From NCBI GenBank assembly GCA_027449805.1, contig DAIDKY010000015.1, positions 1-14,603 of the forward strand: DNA of 14,603 nucleotides, read 5' to 3'. Below the pieces are notes generated by a model that did no database searches, was not told where the DNA came from, and worked only from the letters and a program-made list of their open reading frames with translations. Position numbers and translations under genes: made by a program. Positions 4,867 through 11,979 of this stretch are shown here, piece by piece. The stretch's first letter is position 1; each line of letters starts with the position of its first letter. This DNA is from a bacterium (GTDB taxonomy: Bacteria; Patescibacteriota; Saccharimonadia; UBA4664).

Positions 4867-6693
4867 GTGAATAAGATAAACCAAATGCGTACACAGATAA
4901 CGGCAAGTCGACGTGTATCAACTGCGCTCATTAATTGGCTGTTGCTCTGGGTTCCTCTCGTAATGGTTGGCTTAATACCGGTTTTTTCGGCTTACCTAAA
5001 GAATACTTCTGAAACTTCGGTCCAAGATCTGATCTTGCCGATAATCTTGAACGTCTTAGTTGTAACGATCCTAGCCGCTTGCTTTTACCGCTTGTTCCTA
5101 CGTTATCGATTCAGAGTATATTTAACGACGGTAATCATTGCCGCCATACTTTGTAACAGCTACGAGAGCAAGCTTAGCGGGGTAATCGCTACACTCAATT
5201 CCTTACTGCCGTTTACGGCTCCGAATTGGCTGTTGGAGGTTCTGTACCTGCTAGGAATAACCTACATCGTCTACCTTGCAGCCAGTATCATCGACCGCTG
5301 GGTAACAAAACGGCGCCTGAACAAGCGAGACCTTGCTGTTGCCGGAATGATTATGATAACGGTTATCTTTTTGTCTCAACTTGTTCCGACGGTCGGGAAC
5401 CTGGCTGCCGCCTGGCCCCAATACTTCTACAAACCACCGGCCCTGGCCTCGCCTCGACCAACGGCGCAGCAGTTAGCGGCTAAACCGGATATCTACTATA
5501 TTTTACTAGAAGACTACACTAGCCAGTCGGTCCTTAAGTCTCAATTGAACTACGACGATTCGGGTTTTATGCAGTCTCTATCGAAACTGGGTTTTTATAA
5601 CACGACTAATGCTAAGAGTAATTATCCCTACACGGTAAATTCTGTAGCCTCGACCCTGTCGGCCGGCTACCTCTCCGATGAGGTTAATCGCTTCTCGAGC
5701 TCGTCCAACCAGACAATGATTCCTTATTTTCAGAGTATCCGTTACTCGCCGGTTATCAGGCAGCTTAAGGACCTTGGTTATAGTTATCACCTGATCGGCA
5801 ACTGGTACGAAACGAGCAATTACTCGCCCTTGGCAACGAATAATTACACCAAAGTGAATGAAATTGTTGCCTTTAACCACACCTACAATCTCGACGACTT
5901 CACCGATTCAGAGATTCAGGAGAACGTGCTGTGGAGAATCATTAACCATGGTATTAGCATTGGTAAGTACCGCCTGTTTGGCTACAACACTCAAAACGAC
6001 ACCGATCTCATCGCCTCGCAACTGGCTCAACTCAAGGACCTGGCCAGCCAGCCGCCTGGGGGACGTATTATCTTTAGTCAGATATTAGCGCCCCATAACT
6101 ACTTCTACTTTAATGCCGACGGCTCGCTAAACGCCAACCCGAAACCAAATAACATCGGCGAAACGACGCAACAAAAATATACTAACGAGATTACCTACAT
6201 TAACAGCCAAATAATGCCGATTATTCACGAAATTATGGCCAAAAGCGGGGGAAAGGCGGATATTATACTGCAATCAGACGAGGGCCCTGAACCTGCCTTG
6301 ATCAATTACACCGGCGCTGATATGCCGGGTATCCACAAGACTACATCCAACATTACAACGTGGCCTTCTAATGCACTCCAAATGAAATACGGAATCCTCG
6401 CCTCGTACTATATCCCCGGTGCCTCCCGGGCTGATCTGACGGCTGCCGCAGACCCCGTCAATATATTCCGTCTCTTGCTCAACCGTAATTTTAACGCTAA
6501 TCTGCCGTATTTACCGCTCTGCTACTATGGCTATCCGCAGGGTACGAACGAAGCTTACGTCTATCAGGATATCGGACAAGCCCTGACCGGTAATAAAAAC
6601 GCAAGTTGTCCTGACAACGGCAATACACTGGCCCCGGGACCGACAAAACTTATTGCCCACCCAAAGAAAACCTCCGGTTCAGACGATGACTAA
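4867..6693 (+). CDS. Membrane sulfatase/LtaS-like transferase
   Basis: 608 residues from GTG 4867; ATG 4885 (602 residues) is an equal alternative and neither has a Shine-Dalgarno. About five membrane segments (roughly 21-43, 55-77, 83-98, 121-142, 156-174) precede an extracytoplasmic domain from about 206, the layout of lipoteichoic acid synthase-like alkaline-phosphatase-superfamily enzymes. Landmarks: PDIYYILLEDYTSQSVL (207-223, metal-site strand, Glu215), NAKSNYPYTVNSVASTLS (248-265, with Thr256 the candidate nucleophile), FSQILAPHNYFYFNADG (403-419, His410) and DIILQSDEGPEP (465-476, Asp471/Glu472). Such enzymes move phosphoglycerol or phosphoethanolamine onto envelope glycans. Compared with the usual ILDxY and SDHG, the first site has Glu and the last lacks His. 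The C-terminus is acidic. It converges on the methyltransferase gene with a 2-base gap. Confidence 0.82.
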   Translation: MNKINQMRTQITASRRVSTALINWLLLWVPLVMVGLIPVFSAYLKNTSETSVQDLILPIILNVLVVTILAACFYRLFLRYRFRVYLTTVIIAAILCNSYESKLSGVIATLNSLLPFTAPNWLLEVLYLLGITYIVYLAASIIDRWVTKRRLNKRDLAVAGMIMITVIFLSQLVPTVGNLAAAWPQYFYKPPALASPRPTAQQLAAKPDIYYILLEDYTSQSVLKSQLNYDDSGFMQSLSKLGFYNTTNAKSNYPYTVNSVASTLSAGYLSDEVNRFSSSSNQTMIPYFQSIRYSPVIRQLKDLGYSYHLIGNWYETSNYSPLATNNYTKVNEIVAFNHTYNLDDFTDSEIQENVLWRIINHGISIGKYRLFGYNTQNDTDLIASQLAQLKDLASQPPGGRIIFSQILAPHNYFYFNADGSLNANPKPNNIGETTQQKYTNEITYINSQIMPIIHEIMAKSGGKADIILQSDEGPEPALINYTGADMPGIHKTTSNITTWPSNALQMKYGILASYYIPGASRADLTAAADPVNIFRLLLNRNFNANLPYLPLCYYGYPQGTNEAYVYQDIGQALTGNKNASCPDNGNTLAPGPTKLIAHPKKTSGSDDD

Positions 6694-6695
6694 GA

Positions 6696-8114
6696 CTAGA
6701 GACGCTTCATATAGTAGATCGTTCGTTCCGGAGCCTTGAGTTTTAGACTATCGATGATCTGATAATTAGCCTTAAATGCCTGCTCAAATTTTGCCTGCGT
6801 ATAATCGATAAATATATCCTCGCGCCCGACCAATAGCCTTTGTACCTGCGTATCAGCCTTCGGCACAAATTCGATGATTAGATGGGGGCCAAGCTCGGCG
6901 AAGTAGCCGGCAATCAGTTCGAAGGGTAGGTTATTGCCGATTGCAAGATGATGAATCAAGGCCAAAGCCATGACCGCATCGGCAGACACTCGCTCGGTAA
7001 ATGACTTGCGCTCGCTATTAGACCAACCGATGCTCGGGCTTGGGTTGGTTAGATCGATAAGGAGGGGGAGAAGTCCGGTCTCTGCCTCGGCTTTTACCCG
7101 AAGATAATTATATTCAATGGCTAGGGGATCGATGTCGCTGCTTACAACAAAGGCTCCCTGATCACTGGCAAGGCGGCTAAAGAGCCCGTTGTTTGCGCCA
7201 AGGTCAAGGACGCGCTCCGGCTTTATTTGACTAAGAAATTTCGCGACGCCGGCCTGCTTGCGTTTAAACGCTGCATCGCCATAGTTCGTGTCGGTATAAT
7301 ACTGCCCCCACTCCGTCTCGACGGCTTTTGGCTTTAGACTCTTAATAGTGCGTTCAAGACTATCGATAATGCCATCCAAAGCGGCACGGCTAACGCGACG
7401 ACTCGCCGGTTTAGTTGTTGCTCCCGTCTCGCCCGATCCGGTTGATTGGTTGCGCCGCTGGAATCGTGCATGGATATAGATATGAATAAATAACCCTGTT
7501 TTTAATCTGCTCCGCCGGGGCAGAAGATTCGCCGCCAGCGTCAGAGGCAGACCATCGAGGTAGAGTTGCGATAAACGGCCTAGACCCAGATCTCGCGAAC
7601 TCATCAAGGCTAACGGTGCAAGAAAATGCTGACAGAACTGGCGATAAGCCGTCCAGGGTTCATCGACGCGGTAGGGCTCAAACGAGAGGGTATCGATCAG
7701 GCAGGGCTGACTTTCAATAAACTGGATATTAAAGGCGCTGGCGTCGCGCAAGCTCATACCATGATTAAGGGCCAGACGCTGAATGCGCAGAGTAGCCAAG
7801 GCAGCATCTTGCAGCTGGCTGTAGGACCATTCATACGGATAGCTCACCATCGGAACTAACTCGGGCATAATAACCTTATAAGCGGGCGACGGTGGCGTAA
7901 TGGCAGTCGGCTCGGTGTGTCGAACCAGTAAGCCTTGAGAGGTCAGAAGGTCGTAAAGACCGCTCGACATAAGCTGGTCATAGGCCGCTTTGCCCTCATG
8001 CGTAATTAGGCGATAGAGCTTACCGTTAGATATATAAACATATCCCCAAGCATCGCGAAACGAACTCGGTTCACGTTGTTGGTCGGCGCTATTAGCCTTT
8101 GCTTGGCTTTTCAG
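6696..8114 (-). CDS. Class I SAM-dependent methyltransferase, start uncertain
   Basis: From ATG 7970 the protein has 424 residues, but the same frame runs upstream with protein-like sequence (RDAWGYVYISNGKLYRLITH) to a stop at 8139-8141. Methyltransferases of this type usually have such a segment before an LMSSGLYDLL block, so I extend the gene. No ATG, GTG or TTG exists there. CTG at 8112-8114 has AAAGGG 7 bases upstream and gives 472 residues. Numbered from ATG 7970, the N-terminal half holds RDASAFNIQF (75-84), LIDTLSFEPY and PWTAYRQFCQHFLAPL. The Rossmann half holds VLDLGANNGLFS (254-265), SSDIDPLA, ALALIHHL and HLIIEFVPKAD. It probably methylates an envelope glycan or its precursor, judging from its neighbours. 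It follows the YIDPGTGS gene, overlapping it by 23 bases. Confidence 0.78.
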   Translation of the reverse strand: MKSQAKANSADQQREPSSFRDAWGYVYISNGKLYRLITHEGKAAYDQLMSSGLYDLLTSQGLLVRHTEPTAITPPSPAYKVIMPELVPMVSYPYEWSYSQLQDAALATLRIQRLALNHGMSLRDASAFNIQFIESQPCLIDTLSFEPYRVDEPWTAYRQFCQHFLAPLALMSSRDLGLGRLSQLYLDGLPLTLAANLLPRRSRLKTGLFIHIYIHARFQRRNQSTGSGETGATTKPASRRVSRAALDGIIDSLERTIKSLKPKAVETEWGQYYTDTNYGDAAFKRKQAGVAKFLSQIKPERVLDLGANNGLFSRLASDQGAFVVSSDIDPLAIEYNYLRVKAEAETGLLPLLIDLTNPSPSIGWSNSERKSFTERVSADAVMALALIHHLAIGNNLPFELIAGYFAELGPHLIIEFVPKADTQVQRLLVGREDIFIDYTQAKFEQAFKANYQIIDSLKLKAPERTIYYMKRL

Positions 8115-8262
8115 CTTTCGACCCTTTACTGAACTTGGCTATAAAACCACGAATACGGTTGCGAACGGCATAAGAGAAGCCCGCTACGGCACCGATCGTG
8201 GCTTGTAGGATCACGCTGCCGGTTCCCGGGTCAATATAGGCTAAATGATAGAAGTGGCTCAT
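8092..8262 (-). CDS. Small YIDPGTGS membrane protein
   Basis: 56 residues, MSHFYHLAYIDPGTGSVILQ, then a hydrophobic segment (about 16-34) and a basic tail (RNRIRG, KFSKGSKAEKPSKG). The YIDPGTGS block followed by one membrane helix and a positive tail is a small-protein pattern I associate with sulfatase-like and methyltransferase genes in envelope loci; its function is unknown to me. The topology is probably a short outside N-terminus and a cytoplasmic tail. GGAGGA lies 15 bases upstream of ATG, further than ideal. The 3' end overlaps the probable 5' end of the methyltransferase gene in another frame, which suggests translational coupling. It is the first gene of the - strand pair, with a promoter at 8311-8339. 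Confidence 0.75.
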   Translation of the reverse strand: MSHFYHLAYIDPGTGSVILQATIGAVAGFSYAVRNRIRGFIAKFSKGSKAEKPSKG

Positions 8263-8300
8263 AGGGTCAACTCGTCTTCCTCCGCTAGATGAACATCATC

Positions 8301-8339
8301 GATACTAGCGAGTATCACATAAGCAGGACGCTGCCACAA
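8301..8339 (-). promoter_or_regulatory. Promoter with palindromic operator over the -10 box
   Basis: On the - strand TTGTGG (8339-8334), 17 bases, then GATACT (8316-8311) with an upstream TG as in extended -10 promoters. The -10 box is one arm of a perfect inverted repeat GATACT-AGCG-AGTATC (8301-8316). A regulator bound there would block the promoter of the YIDPGTGS-methyltransferase pair. No regulator gene is visible in the window. Confidence 0.5.
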
Positions 8340-8404
8340 GGGGGACAGGTTTGTTAGAGCAGGCTATTGGTTGATTAAGCTGGTATTCAAGAAGACGATG
8401 AATC

Positions 8405-8415
8405 TGGTATACAAT
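8405..8415 (+). promoter_or_regulatory. Extended -10 promoter, leaderless mannosyltransferase mRNA
   Basis: TGGTATACAAT holds both TGN-TATACA and TACAAT. The -10 overlaps an ATG at 8414 that a transcript starting near 8421 could not contain. The next in-frame ATG, at 8423, fits a leaderless mRNA. Confidence 0.55.
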
Positions 8416-8422
8416 GGCCTAT

Positions 8423-9544
8423 ATGATAGCCAACCAAGCCGTCGGTCTAAGCCGAATTATCCGACGATACCGAAACATGAGTATTAAACGAAGCGACATT
8501 CTAATAGCGGTCATCGCTACCGTATCGGTGATTGTGATAGGGTTCGCGGCAGGCAAGGCCAACGATAGGGTAACGACAATCGCTCGGTACCCCGGCTTTC
8601 ACTATACAGTCGAGCCGCATAATCCGCTTAGCTATATGGCCAGCTGGGATGCAGTCGACTACATCAGTATCGCCAGACACGGTTACAGCAGCTTCTTTTG
8701 GGTCAATTGGTTTCCGCTCTACCCGACGGCTATTCGCCTGCTAGACCACCTAAGCCCCTCGGTACTCATCAGCGCCTTGATAGTCTCGTGGGCAAGCCTT
8801 GTCGGGGCAATCTATTTTTACATAAAAATCGTCCGGCGCCTGTTTAACGTAAAGGACTCTTGGGAACCGATACGAGCCGTACTCTTCTTTGTTCTTTTCC
8901 CCACGGGCGTATTCTTGATCGCGCCGTTTTCGGAGAGCCTCTTTGCCTTTTTGTCGCTCGGAGCAATCTACTTTGCGCTTCAAAAGCGATATCTCTGGGC
9001 GGCGATACTGGCAATGGGTTCGACCGCCACCCACATAACGGGGGTCTTTGTCGTGGCGCTGATCGGACTGATTCTACTCGAAGAACACGGCCAACCGAAA
9101 AAAATTATCATGACAATGGCCGGAGGCAGCCTCGGCCTTATTGCCTATATGACCTACCTATACGCAAAGTACCATAAGCCGCTCGGCTTTATATCGACCC
9201 AAAGAACCTATCATGAATGGACGAGTAAGGGATGGTCTAACCTGATCACCTCGGCCTCGCTGTTAACTATCGCCAGCATCATCGCCGTTGTTGTGAGCGC
9301 CATATATTGGTGGAACAAACGTAGAAGCTTTAGTCTGTACTCATTACTGTTTCTCTCAATACCGATAATTGGGCACCAGTACGGCGGCTTTAATCGCTAT
9401 ATTCTCATGGCCTTCCCGATACCGCTAATGTTCTACGGTTACCTGCGCAACAAAAGCCTTCTCTACTCACTCGGAGCATCGGTCGCTGGAATGCTATGGA
9501 TGTACGTGGTGCTGCAATACGCTGCCGGATATATCGGCAGCTAA
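8423..9544 (+). CDS. PIG-V-like GT-C mannosyltransferase
   Basis: 373 residues, polytopic. GT-C enzymes transfer a sugar from a polyprenyl-phosphate donor on the outer membrane face. A first membrane helix (about 22-42) is followed by an external loop with MASWDAVDYISIARHGY, which has the acidic residue expected in the first loop of GT-C/PIG-V proteins, then WVNWFPLYPTAIRLL, LFPTGVFLIAPFSESLFAFL and ATHITGVFV. These match the order of blocks in GPI mannosyltransferase 2-like bacterial proteins. About nine to ten membrane segments run to the C-terminus. I choose ATG 8423 over 8414 because the earlier ATG lies within the -10 box. The stop TAA overlaps the stop of the opposing gene. The sugar and acceptor are unknown. 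Confidence 0.82.
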   Translation: MIANQAVGLSRIIRRYRNMSIKRSDILIAVIATVSVIVIGFAAGKANDRVTTIARYPGFHYTVEPHNPLSYMASWDAVDYISIARHGYSSFFWVNWFPLYPTAIRLLDHLSPSVLISALIVSWASLVGAIYFYIKIVRRLFNVKDSWEPIRAVLFFVLFPTGVFLIAPFSESLFAFLSLGAIYFALQKRYLWAAILAMGSTATHITGVFVVALIGLILLEEHGQPKKIIMTMAGGSLGLIAYMTYLYAKYHKPLGFISTQRTYHEWTSKGWSNLITSASLLTIASIIAVVVSAIYWWNKRRSFSLYSLLFLSIPIIGHQYGGFNRYILMAFPIPLMFYGYLRNKSLLYSLGASVAGMLWMYVVLQYAAGYIGS

Positions 9545-10485
9545 ACCGCGGACTCATCAACTTTTGCCAGCTGAGCTCCAATGCTAACGCCTCGCCTTAG
9601 CTTAAAGATTGCCCGGCCGCGCACAAGCAGAATCACCATCAAGATTATGGCTAAAAATAACAGGTAAACAGCACGATCCAGAATGCTCGCCCCGACAATG
9701 GTTGTACTCGTAATATGGTTGAGTCTTTGACTAATAAAAAGGAATGATTCACGGATCCCCACGCCCCCAGGCGTGATACTTGCAAAAAGTGCGAAGTTGG
9801 CGGCGCCGGTATAACTCATCACTTGACCTACGTTGAGCCCCGCTACGAGACTGTTAAGCTCGACCCAATATATTGCAAACTGAAAGGCTGCCTGAATGCA
9901 TGTAGCCAACATCAGGTAAGCACTGTTTTCAAAGTTGATTGTCAGTCCCTTGACGTTTAGGTTGCGGTTCTTGGCGTATAAACGAGCTCCCAGATAGGCG
10001 CCGCCGCTCACGACTATGACGCTCACCAGTGTCTGCCACCAGGCACGCAGTCCGCCGACCAGCATGACGATGCTGACGACGGAATAGAAGCAATAGTAGA
10101 TCAACGTCACAACTAGATAACGTCGTAACGGTAGATTATGCCTAGTCTTAAGATAGAACCCCCGCAGAACCAGCCCGCCCTGGCCCGGTAGGAGATAGTT
10201 TAAAAATGTCGAATAGGCGTTAACCGAAAGGTTCTCCCCAACGGTAATCTCTAGATTGCAAAAGCGCAGAGACGCCTGTAGAACCATTGCCATAGCACCG
10301 AACCAAAGCGCAAATAAGACCAATAGAATACCGATAGTCGATGCCGGTGTGGAGATTAGACGATGCCAGAGCGCGGGGTGAGTAACGAGATAATAGTAGA
10401 ACAACCCGACAGTAGCGCTACTGATTACGAGCGCTAACCAGAACCTCAGCCGTTTATTGCTTGATAATCTTAAAGCGTTCTTAAT
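9541..10485 (-). CDS. LPG-synthase-TM/UPF0104 (flippase-like) membrane protein, probable ATT start
   Basis: 314 residues from ATT 10485. The family (lysylphosphatidylglycerol synthase membrane region, UPF0104) is linked to lipid transfer or flipping. Signatures: NYLLPGQGGLVLRGFYL near 96-112 and FASITPGGVGIRESF near 234-248, with seven to eight membrane segments. The first conventional start is TTG 10404, but it would cut away much of membrane segment 1. The frame upstream reads KNALRLSSNKRLRFWLALVI, an ideal basic N-terminus plus helix. ATT at 10485 is preceded by AGGAAG 8 bases upstream and lies 2 bases after the GT2 stop. CTG 10449 is the other option. Its partner GT2 gene suggests handling of the sugar lipid made there. 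Confidence 0.8.
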   Translation of the reverse strand: MKNALRLSSNKRLRFWLALVISSATVGLFYYYLVTHPALWHRLISTPASTIGILLVLFALWFGAMAMVLQASLRFCNLEITVGENLSVNAYSTFLNYLLPGQGGLVLRGFYLKTRHNLPLRRYLVVTLIYYCFYSVVSIVMLVGGLRAWWQTLVSVIVVSGGAYLGARLYAKNRNLNVKGLTINFENSAYLMLATCIQAAFQFAIYWVELNSLVAGLNVGQVMSYTGAANFALFASITPGGVGIRESFLFISQRLNHITSTTIVGASILDRAVYLLFLAIILMVILLVRGRAIFKLRRGVSIGAQLAKVDESAV

Positions 10486-10487
10486 GA

Positions 10488-11453
10488 CTACTTCTTCCTG
10501 CCATGATCGAGTCGGGCGCGCTTAGTTTCGAAGAGAATATCTTCTAGCAACGACCGATTAATGCTGATTAAATCGGCCACAATACCGAGGGTAAAAGAGA
10601 TAAATGACGCCGTCAGCAAAACGGTACCGATCACCAATGACTGTAGATGATGCGGGCCATAGGCAGTCTTGGGGGTATAGAATACGGCGTAGAGATAGTG
10701 ACCGAACGGCAGCAGGCCTACAACCAAGAGGACGATGCCGAGCGTTACAAATATCGCATACGGGTTATACATCACGAAGGCGCGTACGATAGTCAGTGCT
10801 GATTTGCGAATATGCTGCCATGACGACTTGAATTGACGCGAGTCGCGTAATTTCGGGTTGGTCTCGATTGGAACGATGGCGATAGCCTGTCCCTTGCGTG
10901 CCGCCTGAATCGTCGTCTCGGTCGCCCAACTGTAGTTAGCAACCGGGTTAAGCTGCATCGCAGCAAGCCTCGTGTAGGCACGAAAACCACTTATTGCGTC
11001 GGGCACATTAGTGCCGGCAGCCTTATTTAGAACCCACGTTCCAAAACGTTGAAAGAACTTCTTTGAATTCGAAAAATGTTCGATCGTATGGGTTAACCGA
11101 TCGGCGATGACGACATCGGCTTTACCGTCTAGAATCGGCTGGATAAGCTCGGGAATTCGTTCCTGCTTGTACTGATTATCACCTTCGGTCAGTACGATGA
11201 TATCGGCGTCGAGCTCAAGCGCCCTCACCAGCCCCTGTCGAAACGATCTGCTTAATCCTTGGTTTTTTGCATGATGGATGAACTCTTTGACGCCGTGTGC
11301 TTTTGCAACATCGACGGTTCGATCAGTGCAGCCGTCGTCAATAACGATAATCTCTATCGAATCGATACCGCTTAATGATGTAGGCATGGTCTCTAAAACA
11401 AGAGGCAAGGTTTCCTCTTCATTTAGACACGGGATCATAACCACTAACTTCAT
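10488..11453 (-). CDS. GT2 polyprenyl-phosphate glycosyltransferase (DPM/GtrB-like)
   Basis: 321 residues. Such enzymes move a hexose from a nucleotide sugar to undecaprenyl or dolichyl phosphate at the inner membrane face. The GT-A domain opens with VVMIPCLNEEETL (4-16), then IIVIDDGCTDRT (35-46, Asp39/Asp40), HHAKNQGLSRSFRQGL and the metal-site region LTEGDNQY (88-95). The acceptor region has QRFGTWVLNKAAG and VPDAISGFRAY. Two C-terminal membrane helices (about 232-254 and 270-296) are as in GtrB-type enzymes. The usual DxD is EGD here (Glu90, Asp92). ATG 11453 has AGGA 6 bases upstream. The gene is first in a pair with the UPF0104-type gene, 2 bases apart. Which sugar it uses cannot be told. 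Confidence 0.88.
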   Translation of the reverse strand: MKLVVMIPCLNEEETLPLVLETMPTSLSGIDSIEIIVIDDGCTDRTVDVAKAHGVKEFIHHAKNQGLSRSFRQGLVRALELDADIIVLTEGDNQYKQERIPELIQPILDGKADVVIADRLTHTIEHFSNSKKFFQRFGTWVLNKAAGTNVPDAISGFRAYTRLAAMQLNPVANYSWATETTIQAARKGQAIAIVPIETNPKLRDSRQFKSSWQHIRKSALTIVRAFVMYNPYAIFVTLGIVLLVVGLLPFGHYLYAVFYTPKTAYGPHHLQSLVIGTVLLTASFISFTLGIVADLISINRSLLEDILFETKRARLDHGRKK

Positions 11454-11602
11454 ATATATTCCTATGGCTTTAGTATTGTCTTATTTAGCTGAGAAACAGC
11501 TGATGGCGGTATCATATCCTATTATCATACTATCTGGAGGATTGACCGGGTCGATGCTCATCAAATTAGCCTGCCAAGAAGGCTGGTTTGAATAGCCTGA
11601 GC

Positions 11603-11611
11603 TGGTACAAT
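11603..11611 (+). promoter_or_regulatory. Extended -10 promoter TGGTACAAT, leaderless
   Basis: TGG plus TACAAT ends 6 bases before the ATG at 11618. The start site should coincide with the ATG. The sequence TGGTACAATGAGTATATG closely resembles TGGTATACAATGGCCTATATG at 8405. The 164 bases between the divergent genes also contain AGCTG-AGAAA-CAGCT (about 11488-11502), a 5-bp hairpin; I see nothing else there. Confidence 0.6.
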
Positions 11612-11617
11612 GAGTAT

Positions 11618-11977
11618 ATGTTAGCATTAGCGTTTCTCCAATGGTGGTACGGCCCCGGCTGGTTCCGAGCCTGGAATTCACTTGGAGCTCGCCTTAAACG
11701 AACCTACTACGGTTTTTCCGTCCCACAGCTTAGCCGCACCCTTTTTGCGCCCTGGCGGAGGATCGTCAGCCTCGGCGGAGGATCGCTTGGCGAGAGAATG
11801 CGGGCAATGGTCGACAACCTGGTGTCGCGCTGCGTAGGACTGGTCGTACGGCTTTTAACCCTATTTGCAGCCGCCGTGATTATCGTCTGGTGGATCGTCA
11901 TCGCGATCGGGCAGCTCGTTATCTGGCCGTTGGTGCCATTCGCAGCGATCATATTGATCGTACGAGGGGTCAGTTAA
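11618..11977 (+). CDS. Small membrane protein upstream of the Clp-like ATPase
   Basis: 119 residues. A Trp-rich N-terminus (FLQWWYGPGWFRAW) is followed by an amphipathic basic region with TLFAPWRRIVSL and then a long hydrophobic stretch (about 71-115) able to span the membrane twice. I recall similar small proteins with a WYGPGW start and an L-FxPWRxI block next to membrane-anchored Clp genes in Patescibacteria; no function is known to me. The frame is open from TTG 11588, but the promoter at 11603-11611 places the start at ATG 11618. The ATPase gene follows after 2 bases, so the two proteins probably act together at the membrane. Confidence 0.7.
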   Translation: MLALAFLQWWYGPGWFRAWNSLGARLKRTYYGFSVPQLSRTLFAPWRRIVSLGGGSLGERMRAMVDNLVSRCVGLVVRLLTLFAAAVIIVWWIVIAIGQLVIWPLVPFAAIILIVRGVS

Positions 11978-11979
11978 GC

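Noticed and set aside
11486..11505. GTTTCTCAGCT, shared with the small RNA loop near 3330, as a second copy of the RNA
   Set aside because: Eleven matching bases are expected by chance in a window this size, and the surrounding stems are not reproduced.
11890..11979. In-frame extension of the Clp-like ATPase back to 11890
   Set aside because: It lies wholly inside the preceding membrane-protein gene. ATG 11980 is 2 bases after that gene and has a Shine-Dalgarno-like GAGGGG.
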